From Candidatus Culexarchaeum nevadense (lineage in GTDB: Archaea > Thermoproteota > Methanomethylicia > Culexarchaeales > Culexarchaeaceae): DNA of 48,788 nucleotides. Positions 17,643-28,173 of the stretch are shown here, piece after piece (the first letter of the stretch is position 1; each line of letters opens with the position of its first letter). The position numbers were made by a program, and so were the translations under genes. The stretch spans positions 1-48,788 of the forward strand of contig JANZKA010000005.1 of assembly GCA_025060975.1 (NCBI GenBank), given 5' to 3'. The notes under the pieces were generated by a model, which was not told the DNA's origin, ran no database searches, and saw nothing but the letters and a program-made list of their open reading frames with translations.

Positions 17643-18434
17643 GTGACAAAGATGAATAATTCAGTAATTGAAATAATAAGTATAGGGGAGGAACTTCTAA
17701 TAGGCAAAATAGTCAATACCAACGCACAATGGATTGCTAAAAAATTAACCGATATGGGATGGAAAGTTAGAAGAATAACCACCATTGGAGATGACGTAAA
17801 TGAAATAATCTCGGCAATAAGGGAATCTCTGAGTAGGGGGACCAAAGTTATAATAACCACAGGTGGATTAGGACCAACATTCGATGATAAAACAATAGAA
17901 GCAATATCAAAAGCAACAAACAGAAGGTTAATACTAGATGAAAATGTGCTGAAAGAAATAGAGGAGAAACTTAAAAGGAGGGGGAGAACTCTAAGTGAAC
18001 CAGCAAAGAAAATGGCATACATACCTGAGGGAAGTAAGATAATAAACAACCTGATAGGAACAGCTCCAGGGATAATACTTGAACATGAGGGGACAACAAT
18101 AATAGCTCTACCAGGAGTTCCAAGCGAAATGGAAGACATGTTTGAAAGAGAGATTACAAAGATTCTGGAATTTAAACATAAACTCCAAGAAAAAGAGCTA
18201 ACAATATATAACGTTCCAGAAGCTGAACTTGCACCAACAATAATAGAATTAATGAGAGAAATACCAAACATATACATAAAATCACATCCAAAAACTGAAT
18301 TGGGTGATAAAATAACTCTGAAACTACACATATACAGCCAAAAATATGAAGACAAAGATTGGGGTAAAATTGTAGAGAAGATAAAGGAGAAGATACGGGA
18401 AAAACATAATTACTGCGAAATAGAGGAAATATAA
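17643..18434 (+). CDS. CinA N-terminal / molybdopterin-binding domain protein
   Basis: ISIGEELLIGKIVNTNAQWIAKKLTDMGWKVRRITTIGDD, IITTGGLGPTFDDKT, LPGVPSEMEDMF. Confidence 0.93.
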   Translation: MTKMNNSVIEIISIGEELLIGKIVNTNAQWIAKKLTDMGWKVRRITTIGDDVNEIISAIRESLSRGTKVIITTGGLGPTFDDKTIEAISKATNRRLILDENVLKEIEEKLKRRGRTLSEPAKKMAYIPEGSKIINNLIGTAPGIILEHEGTTIIALPGVPSEMEDMFEREITKILEFKHKLQEKELTIYNVPEAELAPTIIELMREIPNIYIKSHPKTELGDKITLKLHIYSQKYEDKDWGKIVEKIKEKIREKHNYCEIEEI

Positions 18435-18439
18435 TTTGA

Positions 18440-19198
18440 TTGAAAATGGATACAATAATGCTTATTGGAACAGCAGGATCTGGTAAAAGCAGTCTAACAT
18501 ACACACTATCAAGATGGCTTGAAGAAAATGGTAAATTCACGGGAATACTAAACTTAGATCCAGGAGTTAGATGGCTACCATACTCCCCAGATATAGACAT
18601 AAGAGATTACATAAACCTAGACCAAATAATGATGCACTACGAACTCGGACCTAATGGAGCGTTGATAGCATCTGTAGACATGATGATAAATTACATAAAA
18701 GACTTAAGAGAAGAAATAAGAAGTCTGGATTGTGAATACCTATTAATAGATACCCCAGGCCAAATGGAACTCTTCGCTTTTAGAAGAGTTGGACCACAAG
18801 TAATTTCAAAGATATCAGAGGAAAACATGATAATACTATTTCTCATAGATGCAATGTTCACACAAAAACCAAGCGATTTCGCATCCGCACTATTACTTGC
18901 AACATCAGTGCAATATAGGTTCCTAAAACCACAAATAAATGTGATATCAAAAGCAGATCTACTAAATCAAAACATAAAAGAGAAAATAGAAGAATGGATA
19001 GAAGACCCTGAAACCCTAAAAATGGAAATAATATCCAGCGAAGATACCCTACAAGGTAATATAAGCCAGAAAATTGTAGACGTGATAAGTGAAGAAATGT
19101 TTGCAGAAGTCATTTTCACATCCGCAATAACAGGCGAGGGGGGAGATGCACTCCTCGGAAGAATAGAAAGAATACTGGGGAAAACGATAATAGAGTAA
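18440..19198 (+). CDS. GPN-loop GTPase
   Basis: IGTAGSGKSSLT, HYELGPNGALIASVDMM, LLIDTPGQMELF. Confidence 0.95.
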   Translation: MKMDTIMLIGTAGSGKSSLTYTLSRWLEENGKFTGILNLDPGVRWLPYSPDIDIRDYINLDQIMMHYELGPNGALIASVDMMINYIKDLREEIRSLDCEYLLIDTPGQMELFAFRRVGPQVISKISEENMIILFLIDAMFTQKPSDFASALLLATSVQYRFLKPQINVISKADLLNQNIKEKIEEWIEDPETLKMEIISSEDTLQGNISQKIVDVISEEMFAEVIFTSAITGEGGDALLGRIERILGKTIIE

Positions 19199-19250
19199 GC
19201 AAAGTGTTTTTAAATTAGAGAAATTAAATTGGAGTGAGGTGTACAGATAA

Positions 19251-19949
19251 GTGACTATGGATGCAGTGAAAATAATTGAAAATGCATTAAAAGAGGGAAG
19301 AAAGTATCTAATGGAACATGAAGCAAAAAGCATATGTCAACAGTATGGAATGAGTGTAACTAGATTCAAAGTAGCAAAAGACTTGAATGAAGCATTAAAT
19401 TACGCTAAAGAAATAGGGTATCCAGTAGTCTTCAAAATAGTCTCACCAGACATAATACATAAAAGCGATGTGGGGGGAGTTATAGTAAACATAAAAAATG
19501 AAGAAGAAGCAATAAACGCGTATAAAAGAATAATGGAAAACATTGCAAGAAACAAACCAGATGCAAGAATAGTGGGAATACTTGTACAAGAAATGGCTCC
19601 AGCAGGATTAGAAGTAATAGTGGGTGCAATAAAAGACCCTCAATTTGGACATACAGTAATGTTCGGACTCGGTGGAATATTCGTTGAAATATTGAAAGAC
19701 GTAACATTCAGAATAACCCCACTAACCATAGAAGACGCAATGGAAATGATAAGAGAGATAAAAGGATACCCACTATTAAAAGGATACAGAGGACAACCCC
19801 CAGCCGATGAAAATACAATAATAGACATCATAATGAAAACATCAAAACTACTAACAGACTTCCCACAAATAAGCCAATTAGACCTCAATCCAATATTCGT
19901 ATATGAGAAAGGAGCAAAAATAGTGGATGCGAGGATAATACTAGAATGA
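19251..19949 (+). CDS. acdB: ADP-forming acyl/acetyl-CoA synthetase beta subunit (ATP-grasp)
   Basis: GYPVVFKIVSPDIIHKSDVGGVIVNI, QEMAPAGLEVIVGAIKDPQFGHTVMFGLGGIFVE, LDLNPIFV. Confidence 0.92.
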   Translation: MTMDAVKIIENALKEGRKYLMEHEAKSICQQYGMSVTRFKVAKDLNEALNYAKEIGYPVVFKIVSPDIIHKSDVGGVIVNIKNEEEAINAYKRIMENIARNKPDARIVGILVQEMAPAGLEVIVGAIKDPQFGHTVMFGLGGIFVEILKDVTFRITPLTIEDAMEMIREIKGYPLLKGYRGQPPADENTIIDIIMKTSKLLTDFPQISQLDLNPIFVYEKGAKIVDARIILE

Positions 19950-20821
19950 TCAACGAGGAAAATATACTAAATGAAATAAGCAAACTAAGAGAAACATATA
20001 AGCAGTTAGAAAAAGAGAGAGAAAAACTGTTAGAGGAAAGAGGAAGAATAAAAGAGGATATAGACAGACTAAACGAAGAAATAAGTAAAGTATACAAAGT
20101 TATGGGGAATATAAATCAAAAAGTCATGGAAAAGATCAATTATAAGAAAGAACTAATACAATCGTTAAAAGAGAAAAGTAGAGAAATAATAGACATGAAA
20201 AAAAGAATGGAAGAAATAATGAAACAAATTAAAGAAAGCAATTTAAAGACAAATAGAGATGATACGGAGATAAGAAGAGAAATAGAAGAATTGGAATGGA
20301 AACAGCAGACAACAATAATGTCAAAAGACGAAGAAGAAAGAATAGTGAGAAGAATTGCAGAGCTAAGCAGACTATTAAAAAACATCGAGAAATTAAAGAA
20401 AGCAAAAAATGAGTATACGGAAATGAAAAAGAAGATAAGCGAGAAAATGGTAGAAAGGGAAAAAATTGAGGAGGAAATAAATGAACGAAGTAAAGAGATA
20501 AATGAATTGATTAAGGATAAAGAGGAAATAAAAGAGAAAATCGCCAAAATAAAGGAAGAAAGGCAAAGAAAAATGGAAAAATTAAATGAATTAAATAACC
20601 GCATAAAAGATTTGTTAAAAAAAGAGGAGGAAATAAGAAATAGGATTGTAGAATTGCAGATAGAAATGAACAGAATGAAACTCATTAAAAAGAGAGAAGA
20701 AGAAATTAAGATAAAGGAGGAGCTAGCCAGGAGAGCTCTTGAAAAGATTAAAAGAAAAGAAAAACTGAGTTTCGAAGAGTTCCAAGCATTAATGGAAATG
20801 AACAAAAATAATCAACTATAA
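19946..20821 (+). CDS. Archaeal coiled-coil protein (COG1340-like)
   Basis: 291 aa nearly continuous heptad-type coiled coil; 4-bp overlap with acdB. Confidence 0.75.
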   Translation: MINEENILNEISKLRETYKQLEKEREKLLEERGRIKEDIDRLNEEISKVYKVMGNINQKVMEKINYKKELIQSLKEKSREIIDMKKRMEEIMKQIKESNLKTNRDDTEIRREIEELEWKQQTTIMSKDEEERIVRRIAELSRLLKNIEKLKKAKNEYTEMKKKISEKMVEREKIEEEINERSKEINELIKDKEEIKEKIAKIKEERQRKMEKLNELNNRIKDLLKKEEEIRNRIVELQIEMNRMKLIKKREEEIKIKEELARRALEKIKRKEKLSFEEFQALMEMNKNNQL

Positions 20822-20857
20822 GTATAACTAGAAAAAACAATATTTTGTGGTAATTAG

Positions 20858-21958
20858 ATGAATAAAAGTACTGAAAGACTGCTTGTAATATGTGTAGATA
20901 AAGACAATGATGTGGGGAAAGCTACTGGATTAAAAACACCTATAATAGGGAGAGAGAAAAACGTTGAAGCTGCTGTTAAATTTGCAATAACAGCTCCAGA
21001 AGACTCCGATGTAAATGCAATATTTGCAGCCATAAAGGTTTATGATGAATTAAAACGTAACAACATAGAATGTGAAATTGCAACCATAGCGGGAGAAGCA
21101 GAAGGGGGGTTAAAATCGGATATTAAGATAAGGGATGAACTAAATGAAGTTTTAGAATCATATCAAGCTACTGGAGCAATATTTGTGAGTGACGGTGCAG
21201 CAGATGAACTCATAATACCAATAATACAATCAAGGATACCAATAGTATCCATTAAAAGGATAATAATACAGCAGGAAAGGGGGGTTGAAGAGACATACAT
21301 ATTATTTGCCAGATACCTCAGGAAGATAGTTGAAGAATCACAGTATGCAAGGATATTTCTAGGGATACCTGGATTACTATTCTTATCAATAGCAATACTG
21401 ATAGCCACTGGATACTCACAATATGCAGGTATGGGTGCATTATTCATCGTTGGTATTGCATTTATTATACGTGGATTCTCCATAGATACACATGTAATTG
21501 GATGGTTGAAATCTTCCCCAATAATATTTTTCTCAAGCCTAATGGGGACAATAACAATACTGATATCAATGTACATGGGTATTGGAAAAGTTCTATCTGA
21601 AGTTGCTGTAAATCCAACTTTAATGGGCAATATAGCTGGAATGACAGGAATATTCATAGATGTATCAAGCGACATAATACTAATAGGCTTCTCCATAATA
21701 ATTGGAGGCAGAATTATTGAGAAAACTTTAAGAAAGAGTAGTAAAGTTTGGCACAACATAGTTAGTTTAACATTTATAGTAACTATAAGGCCACTCTTAA
21801 AGGGAGTTGCAGAAACACTAATAAAACAAGAATACTCAATTCAAGCAATCCTAACACCACTACTAATACCAACTATCACCACCATAACACTAATAATATT
21901 CTTCACATTAATAGAAGGTGTAATCCCGAAGAGAAGAGGGAAGAAGAATGAAAATTAG
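20858..21958 (+). CDS. DUF373-family membrane protein
   Basis: LLVICVDKDNDVGKATGLKTPIIGREKNVEAAVKFAITAPEDSDVNAIFAAIKVYDEL then multiple TM helices. Confidence 0.85.
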   Translation: MNKSTERLLVICVDKDNDVGKATGLKTPIIGREKNVEAAVKFAITAPEDSDVNAIFAAIKVYDELKRNNIECEIATIAGEAEGGLKSDIKIRDELNEVLESYQATGAIFVSDGAADELIIPIIQSRIPIVSIKRIIIQQERGVEETYILFARYLRKIVEESQYARIFLGIPGLLFLSIAILIATGYSQYAGMGALFIVGIAFIIRGFSIDTHVIGWLKSSPIIFFSSLMGTITILISMYMGIGKVLSEVAVNPTLMGNIAGMTGIFIDVSSDIILIGFSIIIGGRIIEKTLRKSSKVWHNIVSLTFIVTIRPLLKGVAETLIKQEYSIQAILTPLLIPTITTITLIIFFTLIEGVIPKRRGKKNEN

Positions 21959-22697
21959 AATTGGAATTATTGGGGGATCTGGACTTGAAAATGCGGTAGA
22001 AGGAGAGAAGATAATAGTGAACACACCGTATGGTGAGGTATACGTTAAAATAGGTATTATGGCAAATGAGAGAGTTGCATTTATACCTAGACATGGAGAG
22101 AAACATGAAAACCCACCACATAAAGTAAATTATAGGGGAAATTTGTGGGCATTAAAAACACTTGGAGTTGAAAGAGTGATAGCTACAAATGCTGTTGGAG
22201 GAATAAGAAATGGGCTAAATCCGGGAGACCTCCTAATACCACATGATTTCATAGATTTCACAAAGGGGAGGACATACACATTTTACGATCAAAAAGCAAT
22301 TCACATAGATTTAACAACACCATACTGCCCGGAACTCAGAAAATTAATAATTGATGTTGCAGAGGAGATGAACATTAAAGTTTGGGATAGCGGAGTATAT
22401 GTGTGTACAGAAGGTCCTAGATTTGAAACTCCATCCGAAATAAGGATGTTTAGGCTTTTAGGAGCAGACGTTGTAGGAATGACCGGAGTTCCAGAAGTCA
22501 TTCTGGCAAGAGAATTGAAAATGTGTTATGCGACAATATGTGTGATCACAAATTACGCTGCTGGAATGCAGAAGAGAATTTCACAGGAGGAAGTAGATGA
22601 AATAATGAAGGGAAGGATGAAAACGGTTATTGAAATTATAAATGGGGTTGTCCAAAGAATACCGATTGAACGTAAAAATTGTATGTGTGGATTATAG
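21948..22697 (+). CDS. mtnP: S-methyl-5'-thioadenosine phosphorylase / purine nucleoside phosphorylase
   Basis: IGIIGGSGLENA, RHGEKHENPPHKVNYRGNLWALKTLGVERVIATNAVGG, GPRFETPSEIRMFR. Confidence 0.95.
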   Translation: MKIRIGIIGGSGLENAVEGEKIIVNTPYGEVYVKIGIMANERVAFIPRHGEKHENPPHKVNYRGNLWALKTLGVERVIATNAVGGIRNGLNPGDLLIPHDFIDFTKGRTYTFYDQKAIHIDLTTPYCPELRKLIIDVAEEMNIKVWDSGVYVCTEGPRFETPSEIRMFRLLGADVVGMTGVPEVILARELKMCYATICVITNYAAGMQKRISQEEVDEIMKGRMKTVIEIINGVVQRIPIERKNCMCGL

Positions 22698-22708
22698 GGA
22701 GCTCACAT

Positions 22709-23797
22709 TTAGAAGAACACTCTTTCTAGTCTGTTAAGAATTTCACATCCATCATCACGTACTAGAGCCATCTCCTCGATCCTAACACCACCAACCCCCT
22801 TAATGTATATTCCAGGTTCTATAGTGACGACGCTTCCACTCAATAGAGGCGAATTGTTCCTGGAATTTAACCCAGGTTCTTCGTGAACTGCCAAACCAAC
22901 ACCATGACCAAGACTATGAGTGAAGTACTTACCATAACCATACTTCTCTATCACACGTCTAGCAGCAGCATCAACTTCAGCTCCAGTAACTCCTGCAGAA
23001 AGAACATCCACGGCAGCATCTATAGCTTCAAGTACAGGGATGAACATCTTCTTCAAATCCTCATGTATGGAGCCTATAGCAATAGTTCTAGTTATATCTG
23101 AACAATATCCACCATACTTAGCGCCAACATCTATAACGACCAATTCACCTTGACAAACCCTTTTCTGCGTTGTGGAGGCATGTGGATAAGCTGAACGCAC
23201 CCCGGAAGCAACTATGCTATTAAAAGCATACCCCTCAGAGCCAGCCTTTCTCATAGCATACTCAATTTCGCCTGCAATCTCCACTTCACTTAACCCTTCA
23301 TGTACAATACCCAGTAAATGTTTAATGCTTTTTTCAGATATGTTTAGAGCTTTCCTAATAAGATCGATTTCCTCAGAATCCTTTACAGATCTAATTTGCA
23401 ATATGACTGTTGAGAAATCAATGAATTCAGATACATTTAGTTTCTTAGCCAACGTGGAATACATATCAATATTCATGTATTGGCGTTCTACTGCGATATT
23501 CCCATTTATGTTAAGCTCAGTTAACTTAGAAATAATAACTTCAGATAAACTCATGTTTGCTTTAAGGGGAATTACCACACCATACTTGACGGTCTCCGTG
23601 GCTTCATCAAACTCCAGCTCCGAAACTAATAATATGGGTTCACCTTCAACGGGAACTATTAAGCTTCTACCCCTAGGGAACCCCGTTAAGTAGTACATAT
23701 TTAGTGTATTGAACACTATTGCAGCTTTAACCCCCCTCTTTTCAAGCTCCCCATACACCATTGATAGACGTTTCTTAAATGTTTGAATAGATGCCAA
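22709..23797 (-). CDS. pepQ: Xaa-Pro dipeptidase/aminopeptidase (M24)
   Basis: VVIDVGAKYGGYCSDITRTIAIG, FTHSLGHGVGLAVHEEPGL, VVTIEPGIYIKG. Confidence 0.93.
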   Translation of the reverse strand: MASIQTFKKRLSMVYGELEKRGVKAAIVFNTLNMYYLTGFPRGRSLIVPVEGEPILLVSELEFDEATETVKYGVVIPLKANMSLSEVIISKLTELNINGNIAVERQYMNIDMYSTLAKKLNVSEFIDFSTVILQIRSVKDSEEIDLIRKALNISEKSIKHLLGIVHEGLSEVEIAGEIEYAMRKAGSEGYAFNSIVASGVRSAYPHASTTQKRVCQGELVVIDVGAKYGGYCSDITRTIAIGSIHEDLKKMFIPVLEAIDAAVDVLSAGVTGAEVDAAARRVIEKYGYGKYFTHSLGHGVGLAVHEEPGLNSRNNSPLLSGSVVTIEPGIYIKGVGGVRIEEMALVRDDGCEILNRLERVFF

Positions 23798-23872
23798 AAG
23801 GACACCAAAAATAAAATTAAGGATACTTCAAAATTTAAATGCATTGTTTGAGGATTTAATTATCCACTCACA

Positions 23873-24898
23873 TTAACAAATCCTGGGAAGCTGCGATCCA
23901 ATTGGTGGCGGGACTATCCTACTACCTCCAATCACAGTTTCCATAATAACATATCCCTTTGGACTACTTCTAACTTCACCAATTATATTTGCAGACTCGC
24001 AACCTCTAAATTCCCTTATTCTATTTAGGATATCTTCTGCATATGCTGGATTCACACTTAAAACAGCTCTACCTTCACAGGCTAAGTATAGGGGGTCTAA
24101 ACCCATCATTTCACATACAGCTTTGACTTCAGGTCTAATTGGTATTTTGGATTCATCAATCCATATACCAACATTACATTTACTCGCCCAAACATTTAAA
24201 ACCCCAGCTAAACCTCCTCTTGTAGGGTCTTTGGCAGCATGAACTCCACCAACTTCAAGTGCAGCTTCAATCACATTATGTATTGCAGCTACATCAGATT
24301 TTATTTCTCCAATAAATGATAATCCCTCTCTAACAGACATTAAAGCAATTTCATGCTCACCGATACTCCCAGTAACAATTATCTTATCCCCACACTTAAT
24401 GCCACGATCAGTAATAATTTTACCCCTAGACACTAAACCAATCCCAGTCATGCCAATAACTATTTTATCCAGCTTACCCCTAGGCATAACCTTAAAATCC
24501 CCTCCCAAGATGGCAACACCATTTTCTTCAGCAGTTTTGATCATTGAGTTAACTACAAGTTCAAGATCTACCATTGGAAACCCCTCTTCAACGATTATAT
24601 TATCCATAATAGCAATTGGCTTAGCACCCATGACAGCAAGATCATTAATTGTACCACATACAGCTAGGATGCCAATATCCCCACCTGGGAAAAATATCGG
24701 GTCAACAGTATAACCATCTGAAGTCATAACAAGCTCAAAATCACCAATAGGGATCGATACACCATCATCAAAATCCCTTAAACCTACACCTCCAAAAACA
24801 TTATGAAACTTAACTTTATTAACAAAGAGTCTTTCAATAAGCTTATCAGTAAGTTGCCCACCACTACCATGGAAAAGCTTCACAAAATCATCAAGCAT
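23873..24898 (-). CDS. hypE: [NiFe]-hydrogenase maturation protein HypE
   Basis: LFHGSGGQLTDKLI, TSDGYTVDPIFFPGGDIG, AAKDPTRGGLAGVLNVWA, C-terminal PRIC; start set at Met31 of the 24988 ORF. Confidence 0.92.
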   Translation of the reverse strand: MLDDFVKLFHGSGGQLTDKLIERLFVNKVKFHNVFGGVGLRDFDDGVSIPIGDFELVMTSDGYTVDPIFFPGGDIGILAVCGTINDLAVMGAKPIAIMDNIIVEEGFPMVDLELVVNSMIKTAEENGVAILGGDFKVMPRGKLDKIVIGMTGIGLVSRGKIITDRGIKCGDKIIVTGSIGEHEIALMSVREGLSFIGEIKSDVAAIHNVIEAALEVGGVHAAKDPTRGGLAGVLNVWASKCNVGIWIDESKIPIRPEVKAVCEMMGLDPLYLACEGRAVLSVNPAYAEDILNRIREFRGCESANIIGEVRSSPKGYVIMETVIGGSRIVPPPIGSQLPRIC

Positions 24899-24973
24899 AA
24901 CCACAAACCAAAACATAATACTTATAAAGTATAAGATAAAAATATCGTGATGATACAGTAAAGGGTGAAGTAA

Positions 24974-25372
24974 TTGAGTTACTACCAAGGGAATGACCTT
25001 AAAAAACCCTCAGGAGGAAGAAAGAGACCTTATAGGGAGAAGAGGAAATATGAATTAGGAAGACCTCCAACAAACACTATTCTAAGCGAAAGTGAAGAAA
25101 GAGTAAAAATCAGAGTTCGCGGTGGAAACATTAAAATTAGGGAGAAGAAAGCTGCATACGCAAACGTAGCAATAAAAGATGATAGTGGAGTAAAGGTAGT
25201 AAAAGTTAAGATCACACGGGTAAAGAGTAATCCAGCAAACCCAGAATATTCAAGGAGGGGGATAATAACGAAAGGGGCAATTATAGAAACACCAATAGGA
25301 GAAGCAAAAGTTACTTCAAGGCCAGGTCAGCATGGAATTGTAAATGCAGTATTAATAAAGAAGAAGAGCTAA
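24974..25372 (+). CDS. rps8e: Ribosomal protein S8e
   Basis: [35 protein letters not shown]...[15 protein letters not shown]. Confidence 0.95.
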   Translation: MSYYQGNDLKKPSGGRKRPYREKRKYELGRPPTNTILSESEERVKIRVRGGNIKIREKKAAYANVAIKDDSGVKVVKVKITRVKSNPANPEYSRRGIITKGAIIETPIGEAKVTSRPGQHGIVNAVLIKKKS

Positions 25373-25451
25373 AAATAGAATGAAATTAGCCAAAAGTAAA
25401 GGGTAATATCAAATAACTCTACAAAACAGATCTCCATAATATAAGATTAAA

Positions 25452-25826
25452 ATGGTGATCAAAATTAACGGAAACAATACATATACAAAGAAGGAAACCG
25501 TGAAAAGAAAGAGAAATATAATATGGCCAGCATACATAGATGCAACATTAACCAGAAGGTATGGTAGAAGGATCCCAAAAAACATAGCAGTACCAAACCC
25601 AACAATAGAAGAAATGGAAGAAGCAGCAAAAGAACTTAAAATGAAATACATTGTAGAAAAGGGTAAAAAATATCCAAAAACGTGGTTTAAGTCTGAAGGA
25701 AGGATAATAATAGAAGAAATAGGGAGAAAAGTGGACATAATTAAAAAATTGGCATTAACAATAAGTAAAATTAGAAATGAAAAACAAAAAATGAGAGAAT
25801 CTGAGAAAGGTAAAGGTAAAAAATAA
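25452..25826 (+). CDS. srp19: Signal recognition particle SRP19
   Basis: NIIWPAYIDATLTRRYGRRIPKNIAVPNPTIEEMEEAAKEL. Confidence 0.92.
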   Translation: MVIKINGNNTYTKKETVKRKRNIIWPAYIDATLTRRYGRRIPKNIAVPNPTIEEMEEAAKELKMKYIVEKGKKYPKTWFKSEGRIIIEEIGRKVDIIKKLALTISKIRNEKQKMRESEKGKGKK

Positions 25827-25865
25827 TGTTAGAATTAGTAAATGAAGATTTTTGCTTAAAATCAC

Positions 25866-25885
25866 AATAAACTTATAAGTTTATT
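25866..25885. promoter_or_regulatory. Perfect 20-bp palindrome centred on a TATA box upstream of gar1-tfb
   Basis: AATAAACTTATAAGTTTATT is its own reverse complement; lies 37 bp before the gar1 start. Confidence 0.55.
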
Positions 25886-25921
25886 CGACTGTAAGGATTA
25901 TGTTGAAATGGAGATGATCCC

Positions 25922-26146
25922 TTGACGCATGCAGGTAAAATCCTGCGTAAAGTGAATGAGAGGTTAATCCTTGCAAAAGCGAAAAAAGCCCCAAAAACGG
26001 ATTCAAAAGTATATGATTCTGATGGAAACATAATTGGAAGCGTATACGAAGTTTTTGGACCAGTAAAAAACCCATACATTTTAATAAAAATATCAGATGA
26101 AAAATCAACCTTCAAGACCAAAGGGAGCAAAGTATATTTCGAATAA
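25922..26146 (+). CDS. gar1: H/ACA RNP protein Gar1
   Basis: [32 protein letters not shown] start. Confidence 0.9.
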   Translation: MTHAGKILRKVNERLILAKAKKAPKTDSKVYDSDGNIIGSVYEVFGPVKNPYILIKISDEKSTFKTKGSKVYFE

Positions 26147-26159
26147 TGGGGGAAAAGAA

Positions 26160-27083
26160 ATGGGGGAACCAGATAAAACTATAAAGATATGCCCGGAATG
26201 CGGAAGTGGAAATCTAATTAGAGATGATGAAAGAGCTGAAATAACATGTATAAATTGTGGATTAGTCATAAGCGAAAGGATGATGGACCCAGGCCCCGAA
26301 TGGAGAGCATTTAACCCAGAGCAAAAAGAGAAGAGAACCCGTGTGGGAGCTCCACTAACACTAACAATACATGATAAAGGGTTATCAACTATAATTGATT
26401 GGAGAGATAAAGACAGCTATGGTAAAGACCTAACACCAAAGAAAAGAGCACAAGTATATAGGTTAAGGAAATGGCAGAGAAGAGTTAGAATATCGGATGC
26501 CACAGAAAGAAATCTTGCATTCGCATTACAAGAAATAGAGAGAATAACATCCCAGCTTGGACTGCCAAAAAGCATACATGAAGAAGCTGCACTAATATAC
26601 AGGAGAGCTGTAGATGAAAAGCTAGTTAGAGGGAGATCTGTGGAAAGCATGGCAGCAGCAGCCATATATGCTGCTTGCAGGAGATACGGAATACCAAGAA
26701 CACTCGATGAAATAACTAAGGTTGCAAGGGTAAATAAAAAGGATATAGGTAGAAGCTATAGGTTCATGGCTAGAGAACTTATAAAGAAGGTAAACCCAAC
26801 AAACCCTGTTGAATACATACCAAGACTTGCAACACAATTAGGACTTGTAGGGGATGTACAAATACACGCAAAAACAATAGTGGATATAGCAAAAAACAAT
26901 GGACTAACATCAGGTAGAGGACCTATAGGCGTTGCAGCAGCCGCAATATACATAGCAAGTGTAATACTAAATGAAAAGAAGACACAAAGGGAAATAGCAA
27001 ACGTGGCAGGAGTCACCGAGGTAACCATTAGGAATAGGTATAAGGAATTAGCTGAGAAAATAATCATAGATATACCATTGTAG
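26160..27083 (+). CDS. tfb: Transcription initiation factor B (TFB)
   Basis: Zn ribbon [41 protein letters not shown] plus two cyclin repeats; start ATG 26160. Confidence 0.97.
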   Translation: MGEPDKTIKICPECGSGNLIRDDERAEITCINCGLVISERMMDPGPEWRAFNPEQKEKRTRVGAPLTLTIHDKGLSTIIDWRDKDSYGKDLTPKKRAQVYRLRKWQRRVRISDATERNLAFALQEIERITSQLGLPKSIHEEAALIYRRAVDEKLVRGRSVESMAAAAIYAACRRYGIPRTLDEITKVARVNKKDIGRSYRFMARELIKKVNPTNPVEYIPRLATQLGLVGDVQIHAKTIVDIAKNNGLTSGRGPIGVAAAAIYIASVILNEKKTQREIANVAGVTEVTIRNRYKELAEKIIIDIPL

Positions 27084-27185
27084 AACTATAAGAATACACA
27101 TTACAATAAAAACTAAAATAAAATATAAGTAAGTTAGTTTAATTAACATAGTATATTAACTGAAATAAAAAAGCAGTGATACAAA

Positions 27186-27572
27186 ATGCCTAAATCAGTA
27201 AAACTCAGTGAACTAGAGAGAAAGGCCATAGAAATAATTATTAAAAGAGGGGAAAATGGAATTATGCAAAGCGAATTATGGAAAATTCTTGGAACAGATA
27301 GTAGGGAAGGATCAAGAATAGCGATTAGACTAGAGAAGAAGGGATTTGTAACGAGAGAACCAATAGTACATGAAGGGAAACACACCTACATACTTAAAAT
27401 CGTAAAAAAAGAACCTAAGAAGATCTCGATTTCAAGTGTGAAAGGGATACCATGCTTCACATGCCCAATAATAACAAAATGCGGCCAAGGGGGCGAAATA
27501 AACCCAATAGCATGTCAAAAATTATCGAATTGGATCATGAGTCAAGTGGAGGGGATAGAGGAAGTTGGGTAA
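27186..27572 (+). CDS. Archaeal TFE-beta / RPC34(RPC39)-like winged-helix Fe-S protein
   Basis: N-terminal winged helix; C-terminal PCFTCPIITKCGQGGEINPIACQKLSNWI matches the RPC34-type 4-Cys Fe-S tail. Confidence 0.8.
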   Translation: MPKSVKLSELERKAIEIIIKRGENGIMQSELWKILGTDSREGSRIAIRLEKKGFVTREPIVHEGKHTYILKIVKKEPKKISISSVKGIPCFTCPIITKCGQGGEINPIACQKLSNWIMSQVEGIEEVG

Positions 27573-28173
27573 AGGATACCATAACAGAATGGACTACTAC
27601 TATCGAAAAGCGAAAGTTGAAGGGTATAGATCTAGGGCAGCATACAAATTGAAGGAGATAAATAAGAAGTACAATGTGATAAGGAAGGGAGATATAGTTG
27701 TAGACTTAGGAGCCGCACCTGGAGGATGGATACAAGTCTCAAGGGAAATAGTGGGGGATAAAGGACTAATAATAGGCGTAGACATAAATCAAATAGAAAG
27801 ATTCCCATGGAATAATGTCATAACCATACAAGCAGACATAACAGAGGAGAATATAGTGGAAATTATAAGGGAAGCTATTCCCAATGGAAGCATGGTGGAC
27901 GTAGTACTATCAGATGCAGCTCCAAAAATATCTGGAATATGGGATACTGATCATGCAAGACAAATATTCATAGCAGAAAATGCTTTGAAAATAGCTAAAG
28001 AATTGTTGAAACCAGATGGAAGATGTGTGATAAAAGTTTTCCAAGGCCCCCTACTAAATGATTTCATAGATAAAGTTAAAAGGGAGTTCATGGAGGTAAA
28101 AATATTCAAGCCAAATGCTTCGAGGAAAGAAAGTTCAGAAGTATATGTGATAGCTAGGAAGAGGAAGATCTAA
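27565..28173 (+). CDS. rlmE: FtsJ/RlmE-type rRNA 2'-O-methyltransferase
   Basis: YRSRAAYKLKEINKKYNVIRKGDIVVDLGAAPGGWIQVS; KVFQG; TTG start. Confidence 0.94.
   Translation: MGKGYHNRMDYYYRKAKVEGYRSRAAYKLKEINKKYNVIRKGDIVVDLGAAPGGWIQVSREIVGDKGLIIGVDINQIERFPWNNVITIQADITEENIVEIIREAIPNGSMVDVVLSDAAPKISGIWDTDHARQIFIAENALKIAKELLKPDGRCVIKVFQGPLLNDFIDKVKREFMEVKIFKPNASRKESSEVYVIARKRKI

Noticed and set aside
24947-24974. GTGATGA as a C box of a C/D sRNA upstream of rps8e
   Set aside because: No CUGA D box at a suitable distance; it lies in the promoter/5' region of rps8e.
24899-24988. N-terminal extension of hypE
   Set aside because: It overlaps the rps8e start and the translation is not HypE-like; Met31 precedes the conserved start.
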